DNA of 64,000 nucleotides, taken from positions 4,834,001 to 4,898,000 of the forward strand of contig NC_079882.1 in NCBI RefSeq assembly GCF_029227915.1, in the 5' to 3' direction. Both the position numbers and the translations under genes were made by a program. The notes beneath the pieces were generated by a model. The model was not told where the DNA came from, made no database searches, and worked only from the letters and a program-made list of their open reading frames with translations. Below are positions 1 to 17,106 of this stretch, in pieces. Source of the stretch: Hydractinia symbiolongicarpus. Lineage: Eukaryota; Cnidaria; Hydrozoa; Anthoathecata; Hydractiniidae. Positions within the stretch are counted from its first letter, which is position 1, and each line of letters starts with the position of its first letter.

Positions 1-270
1 CGCCTAATCGAAAACCACATTGAGAAACTTATTGATTGCACTTATTGAAAATTTTACTTTCATATATTGAAAGCCCTAGAAGGACTAAACTCCATTTTGC
101 TACATCTTTTGTTCAGTTTTATTTTTTAGGAAAAAAAACAAAGTTGAAAATTACTGTTTTAAATTGTACAAATTTAGAAAAAATTTATAAGCGCCCAGCA
201 TTTTTTAAGCGCCTCCTTGATTAGGCGCCCATGCAATAAAAACAAAAAATTTAATAAGCGCCCAGGGCGC
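1..270. repeat. GC-rich short motif cluster in AT-rich DNA
   Basis: The motif AAGCGCC or its complement recurs at about 1-9, 190-200, 205-233 and 254-270, in otherwise AT-rich sequence. Two of the copies form a short inverted pair (CGCCT...AGGCG). It looks like the edge of a dispersed repeat cut by the window boundary. The family is not recognised. Confidence 0.3.
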
Positions 271-2446
271 TAGTTTGAATCAATAAGTAGTTGTAAAAAA
301 GTATAAAAACTGGGGATCTATCTGGAAACAAATTCTGTAAAATTGACAAAAAAATATAGAAGTCGAGTTTCCCAATAAGATAATGTGAAGTAAATACTAT
401 TAAATAACCAAAATAAGACGAGAATAAATTATATAAATATACATTAGTTTTAGTGATGGTTGATTTTTCACAATTTAATGTTTGCAGTTTCTCTGTCAAC
501 ATTTTTTGGAAATGCTGATGATGGCTGTGTTAGATTATGGCTGACTTAAAAAAAGAAGGAAAATACTAAAAAAACACATTTATAAATATGAAGAACTCGA
601 AATAATCTTAGCCATTAATGTGATATTGTTCTGTGCCCTATATTTAAAGATGACAGATATAAATGCAAGGTAAAATAACGTTTTTCACCATTTTATGAAG
701 TTTTGATAAAAAAAATCAGGTGATACTGTGAAACGCCAAATATTTGTGATGTCTGTCTTTCCAAGAAGAATACCTGTGTGTACAGTTTGCAAAGACAAAT
801 TTTGGCAGTTTTATAAATATTTTAAGTTCCTAAACCCTCCTAAAAGCATCCGTAAAATGTTATATTCAACAGTGACCAAGAATACCATATTTACTCTATT
901 ATTACTTCACCACTAGATTAGTGTTTTAACCTGCAAATAAAGGTGGGTTTAGTCCGATATTGCAAGTTATAAAGGCTGGATGTGTGGGATTATCTTTGGG
1001 TAAAAAACCTCAGTGTAGTATTGTTTTTAGCAAAACTCAGCAAGTTTTTAACAAAGTTTGGAAATATGAAGCATAAAAAGCATAAACACACATAGATTTA
1101 CCTTGGTCTTTTCCAGGCTATAAGCAACGCAACTACCTTCACAACTTTTAATTGGAATTTTAGTACGCATTTAAAATTGTTGTAAGAGCCTAACTTGCCA
1201 AGGGTGCAAATTATTTGCACCATAAACTTTCCTGAAACTTATTTTTGTGGATGAGTGGTACAAAAATGCTTCATTTTGCAGAATATACTGTGGAGATGAA
1301 CATTTTCACGAAATATGCGGTATTAATTTTTGGGTGCCTAAAGTTCAATTATTTTTGCAGAGGCAAAATCAGTATTCTGTCTAATATAGTATTCAGAAGT
1401 TAAAGCATTTACAAATGAGCAACATAGAATTCAATAACTTAGATCCTAAAGAAATCAAAATATGAAGATTGGAGAAGTTTGGTGGAAGAATTGTTGCGGA
1501 TAGCTGAAATGGAAAATTTTGCAGAAGATGTTTTTTAACCGATTTCTAAAATTTCTTTGGAAAATTTTTGCGGATTTGGCCTAAAATTCTGCAAAAAAAA
1601 GTTCCACAAAAATTTATTTCACAGATAATGTATGCAAATTTTGAAAAAGCAGAAAAATTTTTTACGATCCATGGCAAAAAAGGCAGGATTACTTGAGGTG
1701 GGAATAACAGGGAAGCTGGATAATATAGTAATTACAGTATACTTGGTGCTTTTTTAAAGCTGCGTTCACATGTTTTTGTGCACTTCAGGGAGAATTTTTA
1801 TTCAGTGACCCAATTTACGTAAGTTACGACATACTTACATTGCAAATTAAGCTCGTATGTCAGGTGACACAACGTAACGGTCCATTGGCCGAAATATATA
1901 AGAAAAAATGTTCGATTTAGGATTCAAATTTGAAAAATACACAAAATAAACGATTAATAACGGACTTGTTATCTTAATACAAAAAGTACACAGCCTTTTT
2001 CATAAAGTTCATAAAGAATATTATCAGAAAAATGCACTGTAGATTTGCCTTTCAAAATTTGAATTCTGATCTGCTGCCAATGCTGCATTTTAACAATGGT
2101 CATGTTAAATATAAGACAACACTTATTTTACGTTCTTTATGTGAAACTTTATTTGCAATAGTCCATACATGCAAATATGGTTTAAACCAGTCAAACTTTC
2201 CGGAAAACTACTGCACCTTTTAGGCTATTAATCATCAGTTTTGGTCCCAAACTGTAAGTCATCCGCCTGCTCACCTGATATTTGAAAAAAGGTAATGGGT
2301 TTGATCCCTAACTACAAATAAGGAAGGCCGTTTTATAGTTTGGTAGAAATGCTAGGGAATTGCGTAGCTTAAATAAGAGCTTTAAACACTCTGAAGAATT
2401 GCAAATGTAAATCACTTTAACATAGTTAAGTAGCAAACTAGCTAGC
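271..2446. other. Gene-poor stretch
   Basis: I see no supportable coding region. The open frames at 728-916 and 2032-2223 have no splice or homology support. The stretch contains a perfect 19-bp palindrome at 1203-1221 (GGTGCAAAT, one base, ATTTGCACC) and A/T-rich degenerate repeats around 1480-1680. Confidence 0.4.
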
Positions 2447-2470
2447 TTAAAAGATACAGCATTTTTTTAC

Positions 2471-2690
2471 CTGAGAAGTCTCATCGACCAAACCACCAAA
2501 CATCCTGTTTTGCAAAAAATTGATTTGGAGCTTCAACGGTAACCGACTGTTTTGAGCAAAAAACTTTGGCCTGTGGAACCTAGAACTCGAAGAACTTCGA
2601 AAAAATCCTCGCAGGAAGCCATGAATGTCAAATTCTGACAATCTAAGATCCTATTGGCTAAAAAAATCAAAAAAACGCGTTTCTATTGGT
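2471..2690 (-). promoter_or_regulatory. Candidate promoter and first exon, minus strand
   Basis: Two CCAAT boxes on the minus strand (2653-2657 and 2685-2689) stand upstream of a less AT-rich segment. That segment ends in a good splice donor, CAG|GTAAAA, at 2471/2470. Inside it, an ATG at 2622 opens a 29-codon frame ending at 2533. A second frame runs through to the donor and contains an ATG shortly before it. A possible next exon follows at about 2319-2283 (acceptor TTTGTAG, donor CAG|GTGAGC), in a compatible frame. No product is recognised. This is a weak call. Confidence 0.25.
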
Positions 2691-3617
2691 TTTTAAGAAA
2701 TTGAACAATTTCCAAGCCCAGGGTAAGTAGGTTACTAAAATAAAGTATTTACCCACTATAGTAAATACTTTTATCTTGGACATCGCGCGTCCAGGCTCTA
2801 CGTGGTCCCTATCTTTCTATCCTTCAAGGCGATTTTAAAGATTCCGTCTTACTCGGCGGAAATCAAAAAATACGACGTCATTTCTTATCTTAATGACGTT
2901 ATTAAAACTCTTTTTTTAAAGAGACATCATTTTTTCGATTTAGTAAATGTGTCCACCAACAATTTAGGCTAAAACTTAAAATTTAAAGAAATTAAAAAAT
3001 AATTTTTTGATAAGAAGAACAATAAACTTTTAATAGTTTCTGTAAGTGGATTTTTCCATGGTGGTCTATTTTATTCCAGTTAATAAACTGATTGATAGTT
3101 AAAATGAAAATATTTTTGTTTAGTATATTTAAAATTTATTTCGTGAACTTTTTTTAATCTTTAAGTATACATGAAAACCAAAAATTTTTTTATTTTTTTA
3201 TTTTTATTTTATAGGAAAACTTAAAGTTCATAGAATATTTATTTAGAAAAATTTAGAAAAACCGAGACATACTTTTAGTACTCAAGCGGAGTACACCTTT
3301 CAGAGCTTTTGTAGGCTCCGATACGGATTACTCTATATAGTTAAAATGTGCGACTAAGGCAATTTAAGCGCTGCTTCTTAATTACCAGAGTTTAGCCTTC
3401 TGAACTAATAATCTGAATGTGCATATGCTTAGAAGGATTTTAAACTAAAATTATCTTCTTAACTTAACAATCTTTAAAGGAATAAGAAATGAATAAAAAT
3501 TAGCTTAATTTGTATCGTAAAATATTTGAATAATTACTTGGCATCCAATCACACTTGCCACACACACATACATACAATTATATACAAGGAAATGCGATGA
3601 AGTAAGATTTCACCTCT

Positions 3618-3664
3618 ATTACCGACTTTCATACAGCGCAGTTTGGGCACGAGTAACGCGCTTC
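3618..3664 (-). repeat. Dispersed repeat, copy 1 of 2
   Basis: About 46 bp matches 12812-12857 in inverted orientation. Both copies keep an open reading frame reading SALLVP-[KR]-LRCMKVGN. Either a coding fragment has been dispersed, or the repeat happens to be open in that frame. The family is unknown. Confidence 0.45.
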
Positions 3665-5485
3665 TAGGGACAAATTTTAGCCTGTTTTTGTTTGACTCGA
3701 TAGCCCAGTCAAGTTTCTCGGTCACTTTCTCACATAGAATTATTTGTGTCATACGGAAAAAGGCAGAAATGTGTAACGTTCTCCTAATTCTTTGCATTTA
3801 TACTAACGTCTAACTTTTAAATAACGCGTTGATATGGTGCAGCTAGTCCTCTCTGTGGTGTATTAACTTTATTAAAATGCTTCAAGTAAGAACAACCTAC
3901 AGTTATTAACTTTTACAAAGTTCAAAGTTGGATACCATGCAAAGGGTATTTTTAGCTATGTGGCCTGTGACAGTAAGCATGGACTGAAGTACTTGTTAAA
4001 ATATCATAACACATCTTTTCGTTATAATCAACCTTTAAGGTATAAATTAAATATAGCTAGACGACTGAAACCACCAATGTAAAATGTATGCTTGGCTATG
4101 GCTAGCTACCTAGAACAAGGGTAAACAAGAAGGACAACCAAACATGAATTAGGGCTAATTGTAGCGAAAGTATAAAAAATAGTTAATCCAATATCAAGCT
4201 GAAAGAATCAAGATATGGATAATCATCAAAGGCCATTGTCAAATTTGGACGAAAGGTTATTAAAAATGCCGCAACTGCATATGTAGCTAGCTTATACTGT
4301 CTTAATTACGTGATTATCTAAAAGCGAATATTTAACTCCATCGACTACATAACTTTATGGTTTAGCATCTCGTACAATAACTTTGTTGTGATTGAATTGG
4401 AAGTCATCGGATGAAAAGCGAATCAGTAAAAACATTCAAACATCCATGTAGCTACTATAATTTTGTTGTTTCAATGGAGACAAAGACGTGGAATAAAGAC
4501 ATATTTTCAGATAATGTATAAAGAAATGATCTGCAGATCCATCGTCAATTTAAAATTTAAATTTTAAAAGTTTTTTAATTTTTAATTAAACTTTTTCTGG
4601 CTAACTTTTTCTGGCTGTTTTTTACAGAAAGAAATTTTCATGATTTTTTTAGCTTTTATCTTTAGTTCACAAGTTCACAACGAATTTTAAAAGTCAGTGA
4701 TGTCTTTATAAATTATTCGCTGAAATAAATTCCTGTGGATAAGTATCAAGAGAACATTATGATTTCTTTTCAACCTTATTCCATCTCTGTCAGAAAAGTT
4801 TGACCTACCATCCCCCTTTTAATATTAGATTCCTAACCAATTTATATAAAAAAAAATTTAATTTTGGCTAATCTGGCAAATTTAAAGTTTTTTGCGAGAA
4901 TTATTTTAATGTCTTTATATATATATGCAACATAGTCGCACCAAAAATAATATGATATAGATAGTATTCTGAAAGTCGATAATAATATGATAAGCATACT
5001 ATTTTACGGCCTTGCAAGCACCGTGTAAAGCTCTGCTCCTAATATTTGCGTAGCTGATAAATAAAAGATGGCGGGCTGTACTTTTTCTTGTGTTTTTCTG
5101 CACTTTTCTTTAATTGTAGTGCTTCTTTGTATAATCTACCTAATGGGATATTACAGTAGTAACGTAGCTAAATAACAGACGGCTGGCTGTTTAAAGCATT
5201 GAAACCAACTAAATAGATTTTGTCAGGCGGCTTTGTTGTCTGGTAAAATAAAAGGCACCCTACACCAAGCTAGCTCTAGGCAGCTTTTTGTGTTTCTTGC
5301 TAAAATGATGCGGCTGCAACCTCAGCATGACATGCTGTTGTGATATTCATTATCATCATTAGATGTATTTAGCCAGCTACAGTTTTTAAACCTCTGAGTC
5401 CTGTGATATCAGTTTAGCTAGCTAGCTATAGTCCAGTTTTAGTCTTTCATACTGGCAACTGTTGCTGTTGCTTAGTGGTTTTAAC

Positions 5486-5534
5486 TGAAATAATTGACAG
5501 GATATATCCCTTGATATTTGTGAGGCTAGCCATG
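5486..5534 (+). repeat. SINE tail fragment
   Basis: This roughly 48-bp segment, running from the AATAATTGACAGG motif to GAGGCTAGCCATG, closely matches the 3' tail of the SINE copy at 10979-11300. No head or body lies beside it, so it is a 5'-truncated copy or an independently shared tail. Confidence 0.45.
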
Positions 5535-6121
5535 TCTAATCTAACTACTACTCATCTTATTTTGCTAAACACAAATGTTGATTAGATGTTTAGGGGGAAG
5601 GGGTGAAGGCTTAATACGTTGACTTAGGCAAAATGACACAATTATATATAATAACAAGGACTTATACATAATAGAAACAAGAAAATTTATATGCTTTATA
5701 AGAGTAAGGCATTAGTTTTAGGGCTGTGGGTCTTGTTGTTATTATTTTAGTCAAGCGAGTATATGTAAATAGAAACAGCTCGGTGAAGAGCAATTCGGAC
5801 AGCTTCGATTACAATATTTTGTGATTGATTGCCTTGAAATAAGGAACTTTGGTGTTAGTAATGAGAATTTTGATGCTTGCTTGTTTATTGTCACCATGTA
5901 ATTTCTGTTGCAAAATTGTCACTGCATGATGTATATACTACAATAAAGTTGTTGATTCCTATTGATGAATATACAAATATATATATTTATATATATTTTA
6001 TTGAAAAAGGGATTGATTACTCTGCATTGTCAGCATGAGTGTTCGCTAAGAACACGTTCACTACCTAGCACTGCGCATAGCTCTGTCCCTAGGGGCATTG
6101 AGCACTCTGGTGACATGTAGT

Positions 6122-6265
6122 GCCTGTGGCCTAGTCGGTGTAATGGGTTTCAATACCATCAATTACAAATCGAAAGGTTCATGGGTCAAATCCCACACTA
6201 GCCCAGCTGATGAGCCATGATACGGCGAAACAAGCTTGTCCTGGGATGTGTATATATATATAATA
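6122..6265 (+). mobile_element. tRNA-like SINE carrying a hammerhead motif
   Basis: The head has an RNA polymerase III box A (TGGCCTAGTCGG, about 6127-6138) and a box B-like GGGTCAAATCC (about 6183-6193), spaced as in tRNA-derived SINEs. A hammerhead ribozyme core follows directly, then a (TA)n tail. Short non-autonomous elements combining polymerase III boxes with a hammerhead are known in schistosomes (the Sm-alpha type) and related retrozymes. The copy lies just upstream of the first exon of the 6353-7445 gene, on the same strand. The upstream boundary is uncertain and could reach 6040. Confidence 0.55.
6202..6245 (+). ncRNA. Hammerhead ribozyme, type I, short stem III
   Basis: All core positions can be read. 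CTGATGA is at 6207-6213 and GAAA at 6227-6230. Stem I is CCCAG (6202-6206) with CTGGG (6241-6245). Stem II is GCC (6214-6216) with GGC (6224-6226). Stem III is very short and self-complementary (ACAAGCTTGT, 6230-6239). The cleavage triplet is GTC, so self-cleavage is predicted after C6240. A palindromic, weak stem III is typical of hammerheads in retroelements and satellites that work as dimers. Activity has not been shown. Confidence 0.75.
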
Positions 6266-6352
6266 TATATGTAATTTTATTCTCCTTTTAGTGAAAGTCT
6301 ATGGTACTTAGATTTTTTAAGCTCCCAGTATAATGTATGAGTTGCTTATGGT

Positions 6353-7445
<1,093 letters not shown>

Positions 7446-7750
7446 AGCTGTAATATACAATTATCAACAAAAAAATGTCATGAAAACATATATGTAACCC
7501 AGTTAAATATATATACAGTTTAAGAGAACATTAACATACATGTAGCATAAAAACACAAGGCTCAAAATGTTTAAAAACTTTGAGCCTGCCTTGCAAAACC
7601 TGCTTCTTAAAAAAGACGTGTTATTCGAAAGTCTCAAATAAGGAAGTAGACAATATGTTTTTAATTGGTCAGTTGAAAAGTTTAACCCACATCTTATCAG
7701 ATTCAGTAACTATGAATATATATTAAAAGAAAAAGTTAAACAATGAAAAA
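7446..7750. other. Convergent 3' intergenic region
   Basis: A gap of about 305 bp between the stop codons of two convergent genes. It must hold both 3' UTRs, so their transcripts may overlap. A short inverted repeat (GGCTCAAA...TTTGAGCC, near 7559-7586) lies inside. No clear AATAAA is seen on the plus strand. Confidence 0.5.
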
Positions 7751-12006
<4,256 letters not shown>

Positions 12007-13512
12007 TGTTATTGTGCTAGATTTTTACTTGTTACGATGTGATCTGAGGACAGAAATTTCCCGCTTAAAGTAGGTCACGGGCGTACCATCGCGCCATATA
12101 TTACCACCACTCAGGCGCCCTCCTTTTTACTATGACTATCATATTATTTTCCAGAATTCAAATATTATGATATTAATATTATTTTCTCGCGCGAATAGGT
12201 TGATATATGAATTTTCATCATTTGCTGGACTCGTTTATGTTTTAGGAAACTAAAAGATTATATAAGTCAAACGTTAATGAAAATTTTTGCATAAAAATTT
12301 TTGCTGATGCTGAAGATTTAGAAAAAAATCAGTATTTTCAAATAAGGTAGACTAACAGGTAACATAATGATAATATAACAAAAGTAGTTACAGTGATGTT
12401 TTTCCTCTCCTTGTGCACGGGCTAGACAAACCAAAACTAACTGGCTTAAACCACACCTAGTTAGCTAGGTAGCTAACTACATAACTGCACTTGCTTACTT
12501 TTGAAATATAGTGATAGTAATTATTGAGGACAATATTTTTTAAAGATAACAATAAAAATTAGCAATGTAGTGTCAGCAATAACATTTTTTCCTGGTTTAA
12601 CACGTCGGACACTTGACTTTTATTAGCAAGATAGTATACAGTCCATAAACCATTAAAGAATACTCTTCTTTGATTTTAGTGTTATAACAGTAAAGCATGG
12701 AGGTATGAAAGTTATTTTATACCTCCATGGGTAAAGTTGCAAGTTAAATTTTCTGTTAATGTTGTTGTATTCTTCTAGTTGCGCTACCATTATGAAAATA
12801 TTTGTCCTTACAAGCGCTTTATTAGTGCCCAGACTGCGCTGTATGAAAGTCGGTAATTGGAAAAACACTTTGGTATATTTTTCAGAAAAAAAGGTTTCCG
12901 GAAATTTGAAGCTAAATGAAATATTTGCGCTATTCACTAATTAATTTTTGGTAAAATAATCAAAAATTGTACTTCGCACTACATGATAAGATATCATGAT
13001 TTTTTCACCGTTCATGTTTTACTTGAATTTGTACTGAAATATAAAAATAAGAGGTTAAAAACTAAGAATTTCAAAAAATGATGACGCCATTTTAAAATTA
13101 ATAACATCATTATTATCTGTCAAGTCATTCATTTTATGTAATTGACAAACGAGTAGCAAGAAACAAAGAAGGAAAACAACCACTTTGTAATCTTTATTGT
13201 TCAACTTAAAAGTTTTTAGTTATTTCACATCAGTGTATTTATACAGACATATATTATTTTAATTCTATTATTTGCAAAGTTTTTTTTGTTGTACTTGGTA
13301 ATATATTAATGAAAATAAAAATTTATCACAAAAAATTTGATTTTTGAGGCGCTTGTGGTGACTATGTTGTTCTATCATTTACTTTAATTTCACAACGCCA
13401 GACCTTTTTTCAAAACAACTTGTTCTCATCCATGCTTTCTCAAGTTTAAAAGTCCATCATAACAGAACTTTTATACAATTTAAGTCAATGGGTATGGTTA
13501 GTCTAAAGGATA
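12007..13512. other. Upstream region of the 326-aa gene
   Basis: No gene is supported. It should contain the promoter of the minus-strand gene starting at 12006, but no clear TATA box is evident. It holds an 11-bp perfect inverted repeat at 12696-12729 (CATGGAGGTAT arms) and the dispersed repeat copy at 12812-12857. About 13000-13150 resembles the interior of the MITE at 36405-36797. Confidence 0.4.
12812..12857 (+). repeat. Dispersed repeat, copy 2 of 2
   Basis: An inverted partner of 3618-3664. It carries the same conserved short reading frame (SALLVP...LRCMKVGN) in plus orientation. The surrounding sequence differs, so the conserved part is short. Confidence 0.45.
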
Positions 13513-13930
13513 TAATACACGGTAAGTTTAAACAGTCCGTTTAGTTGTAAGAATAAACTTATAAGTTTCGTTGCAGGTACTATAGCTGTCTACACGGTAA
13601 GATAAAATGTATAAGTTTTTTTAAAAAGCTCTCTTTTCACAATGAATACCAAAGGAAAACACGTAAATACTCCATTGCGAGTATTGTTATAGCTGCAGCA
13701 GAGTAAATGTTGAAAGAAAAAAGCGGTTATAATTAGAAATTGAAAAAATATGCTCAAATCTTTAGTTTAAACAATAGCTCATTAATCATTCTGTTAATTT
13801 AATAGAAATAACTTAGCAAACTTTTAAGAAAAAACTTATAAAGCCGAAAAAAGTTGTTCATCTTTGCTGTTTACACGGTAAGTTTTTTTATCTTACATTT
13901 AAACGGTCCGTTTAAACTTACCGTGTATTT
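13513..13930. mobile_element. MITE with TA target duplication
   Basis: A 418-bp element bounded by TA on both sides (13511-13512 and 13931-13932). Its inverted termini begin AATACACGGTAAGTTTAAAC and match for about 30 bp. The ACACGGTAAG motif recurs internally near 13593 and 13873. There is no coding capacity. TA duplication and short size suggest a Tc1/mariner-type non-autonomous element, but no transposase is present to confirm it. Confidence 0.75.
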
Positions 13931-15250
13931 TAGCCTTAAAGTGTTAAGAGTTTAGCGTGAATTAATTTTAATTTTAAGCATTTATATTCTTTATATTACA
14001 GTACGAAGACTGTAAAAGCAAGTACGATTTTTCTCAAAACCGCAAAAATTGATTGTCCAAAAAATGTCTGCCCTTTAAAATATTTCCTCGTGTTTCTTGT
14101 GTTTGTGAGGATATTAATAAAATTTCGGCCTTGCCTTGTTCTAAATTTCAATTCTTGTTTCTTAGTCATGGTCAGCCTAATTCTCAAATAAATATGTGTC
14201 ATTGTAACTATCCAGCATATTGCAAATTGTTTTCTAACTTCATTTTAATCATATCTTGGAATATTATACATAATATAGACTTGCCATATTACTGTTTATT
14301 GAAAAATTGTAGTAAAGGTTGATGTCTATAAAAAAAGGAAGGTACTAGAATTTCTAAACAATTATTTTATATTTACGTCTGCAAATTCTATGACCTAGTA
14401 AAAACATCTTTTATTTCTACTGTTTAAATTATATTCCTTTATTTTATTTTTTGATGTTTTATTACGGAATCAAGGTCAGTTTTTCTTGGCTTCAAGTGAG
14501 ATTCAAGATGGCAATACTTTTATAGAAATATTTCCACAAATACAGATCTTATCAATTTCTATGCATGTATTTTTTGTATATAAAATAAATATTTTTCTTA
14601 AAAAAAATTTTTTAGAGCAATATTTTTTATTCTCAATCTATTTAAATTCTTTTCTTGTTATCACTATCGTGACTGGAGCAAAGGAAGTCACAATTAGTTA
14701 TTCTCACCAATTGTGAAATTAGTAGTTTCGATTTCTCACACACACACCAAGATTTCTCAGACGTGTTGATACTCGTGGAGGTAGTGTATGACAGTGTGTT
14801 CAGTTCGAACAACAAAACATTTGCATTGTAAATATATCTGTTTAGATATAAACAACTGTTTTAACGCACTGTTTTACCCGAAACAAAATTTAATGCATTT
14901 AACATACATTTTTCTAAATTATTCAATTTTACAAACATCCATCCCTTGAAGGGTACATAATAGATATTGGACCACTGTGAACATAGGTAATGAAACATGA
15001 ACACAATATTCTGATGTTTAATTTGCAATAAGTGATTCACAGAAAGTATTAATTGAAGTCTTACATGAGAAATCAAATTTGAAAGTATAACTCTTGTACT
15101 TAAATGAATAATTTTGTTTCAGAGATTTTAGAGAGTAGTAAAAGAGACTAGTTTTAATTGTAATGAAAAACATTCACTTACTAGTGTCTCATTGAACTTG
15201 ATACTTGAATGAACAAGGTTATTGTAAATACTACAATAAATACTACAAAT
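13931..15250. other. Gene-poor stretch
   Basis: Open frames exist on both strands around 13996-14322 and 14486-14716. The last begins at TTG, and none has splice or homology support. Codon use is A/T-driven. I see no gene I can defend here. Confidence 0.35.
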
Positions 15251-15340
15251 ATTACAAAGTTCGCTGGGATTACAGAGTGCGATGAGATTACAAAGTTTGA
15301 TGGAAGTACAAAGTTCGCTGGGACTACAGAGTGCGATGTG
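15251..15340. repeat. 18-bp tandem repeat, five units
   Basis: Five consecutive 18-bp units start at 15251, 15269, 15287, 15305 and 15323. Units 1 and 4 (ATTACAAAGTTCGCTGGG type) and units 2 and 5 (ATTACAGAGTGCGATGAG type) are the closest pairs, giving a 54-bp higher-order period. All three frames stay open on the minus strand, giving a six-residue repeat (for example NPSELC). Whether it is expressed is unknown. Confidence 0.85.
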
Positions 15341-16734
15341 AGGTAATACACTAAACACATTAGTTCTTGGTCTATAAACTCCAATTTCATTTTTTGGACA
15401 ACAATTAGAAAGCACTTTTCTTCGACCCTTTTTCTTTACTTGTTTTATATTTAATTTATTATTTTGTGATAATTAGTCACATTGATAAGTCGTGGAATTT
15501 ATACATATTTTGGCCATCGACATTTCGTGCATTGTCAACGTAAAGTAAATAATCCACCCGTTTAAATTTACATTGCATTTACACATAATCTTGTTTACCA
15601 CAAAAATATTATTAAGTTCGGTGGATATGACTTGGAATGAGTAACGTGTGCAAATAATTTATTAACCAAATACTCTTTCGTGAGCAACCAAACCAATACA
15701 TACGTCATCTGATTCTCGATGTGAAAAAAGATCATGAGTAGATGGCAGATATTTTACTCATCTGAATGCTGATGTTATCTTCTTAATAAGTTGAAGAACT
15801 CCAAATATACACGTTTTATTTCACTCGGTACCGTGCGATAAGTAGGGCTCATACCGTTGCTACCGTGAAATTATACTATTTAATGCTAGTATTTCTCATT
15901 CATCTTGGTGTTTTAACCCTTTAGGGCCGGAGGGAGAGTGGGGGATTTTCAGGAAAAATTATTACTTATTTTTTTTTTGTAAACAACCTTATCAAAAGTT
16001 CCAAAGGCAAATTTTAGCCTTATTGAAACATGGCATTTTAAGGGTTGAAATATGGTGACTTCCTTGGGGCTACTTTATAACTTATTACAACGCCTAAAGT
16101 CAACGTATTATTCTTACCCAGGTAACGCCCTAAGTCCCAAATTATTTGAAATACTATTCATTGTTTTTAGAATACATTGTAAAATCTTGTAAAGGCACAC
16201 TTATTTTAAAAGGCATTAATCTACTGTTTTGTTTGTTTTTTTTTTCTCACGGCAAACAATTCAAAAGATTTGCCTTTTTGCACTAGATTTTTTTAAAAGA
16301 ATCAAGATCTGGACTTTGCACACAACTTTTAGCTGCATGTCCATAATTTGATTACACACAAATACATAAACACGAGAGAACTTGACCACAAACGCATGTT
16401 ATATTAATGCAAAGGCACAGATGATTAGGATTTTGTTTTCGTCTTACATTCTAACATGGTGTATATTGCCGGATGTATAAATAACAACGAACAGACATTA
16501 TGCAAGTTCACAACTAAGCACTTGATCCGCATGTCATAATAACGAAAAAAAGTCATTCACACAAAAAAATTACTTGGCATGCTATAGCTAATTGTGAATG
16601 AGGAATGTTATGCGACTAAGTTCAGGTAACACGAACAACACGAAGGAAGAAGAAAAAAGTAATAAACATTGCATGTCGAATGAGGCACGTTCCCTGTCTT
16701 ACGATTTGTCAGAATACTTTAAAAGGTAGCACGT
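15341..16734. other. Intergenic stretch upstream of peptide gene 1
   Basis: No gene seen. A TTAACCCTTTAGGG motif near 15913 resembles the ends of the TTAA-type MITEs at 36405 and 44296, so an old relic probably begins there. A promoter element for the 16789 gene lies at the right end. Confidence 0.35.
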
Positions 16735-16742
16735 TATAAATT
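16735..16742 (+). promoter_or_regulatory. TATA box of peptide gene 1
   Basis: TATAAATT lies 47 bases before the ATG of the secreted peptide gene at 16789, so transcription should begin around 16765. A 3' splice site-like ACAG directly precedes the A-run before the ATG, so a 5'-UTR intron as in the paralogues is the alternative. Confidence 0.45.
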
Positions 16743-16788
16743 TTATTCAGTTAAGCAATAGTTGACAATTTGATACGTTACAGAAAAA

Positions 16789-17013
16789 ATGACTGGGTTG
16801 AATATCTGCTTGTTTCTTGTTGTGTGCATCTCCGCAGTTAGATACACATATTCCGCACAATTCAAGCTATGTTTACTTCAAACATGTGATTCAGATTTTG
16901 TTCAATGCTGTTCAAATATGAAAAACTTCCAAGACTACAGAATTTGTCACAGAGGAAAAATAATGTGCGTAAAAGCCTGCAGAATGAAAGAAAACCCTGA
17001 CAACAAAATGTAA
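16789..17013 (+). CDS. Secreted Cys-rich peptide, member 1
   Basis: A 74-residue protein. Residues 1-23 form a signal peptide (hydrophobic LFLVVCISAV core, cleavage probably after TYSA). The mature part has seven cysteines spaced C-x4-C-x6-C-C, then, counting from the third cysteine, x12-C-x6-C-x3-C. Apart from the extra cysteine and slightly longer gaps, this is the framework of the peptides at 37547 and 47597. The segment between cysteines 2 and 3 (DSDFVQ) also resembles theirs (QTNFxQ). It lacks their long basic C-terminal tail. Start context is AAAAAATGA and an AATAAA follows at 17101. A secreted two-helix disulfide peptide is inferred. Defence, venom or signalling roles cannot be separated from sequence. 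No known family is assigned. Confidence 0.75.
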   Translation: MTGLNICLFLVVCISAVRYTYSAQFKLCLLQTCDSDFVQCCSNMKNFQDYRICHRGKIMCVKACRMKENPDNKM

Positions 17014-17100
17014 CATGCGCAGTACCTGTGGCATCACTGAAATTTACTTAGAACACACGATTATTTTTCTCTCAGATGTGCAGGACCATCCATTACGTCT

Positions 17101-17106
17101 AATAAA
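17101..17106 (+). terminator. Poly(A) signal of peptide gene 1
   Basis: AATAAA 88 bases after the stop codon of the 16789-17013 gene, in a normal position for cleavage and polyadenylation. Confidence 0.6.

Larger units (their letters stand above)
2700..6121. other. Gene-poor stretch
   Basis: No convincing gene. An 11-bp inverted repeat built on AAGTATTTAC lies near 2742-2773. A 36-codon frame starts at an ATG in good context at 5067 and encodes a hydrophobic peptide, but nothing else supports it. GCTAGC-rich patches occur near 5415. An AATAAA near 5942 could be a poly(A) signal for an unseen transcript. Confidence 0.35.

Noticed and set aside
5067-5176. 35-residue hydrophobic ORF in good start context
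   Set aside because: No splice partner, no family and no paralogue. I could not connect it to the 6353 gene, whose own ATG has a far better donor.
7559-7586. Inverted repeat resembling a hairpin terminator
   Set aside because: The DNA is eukaryotic and the arms are only 8 bp. A factor-independent terminator makes no sense here.
15128-15415. Minus-strand frames over the 18-bp repeat
   Set aside because: Open in more than one frame because the unit lacks stops. Reported as a repeat, not as a gene.
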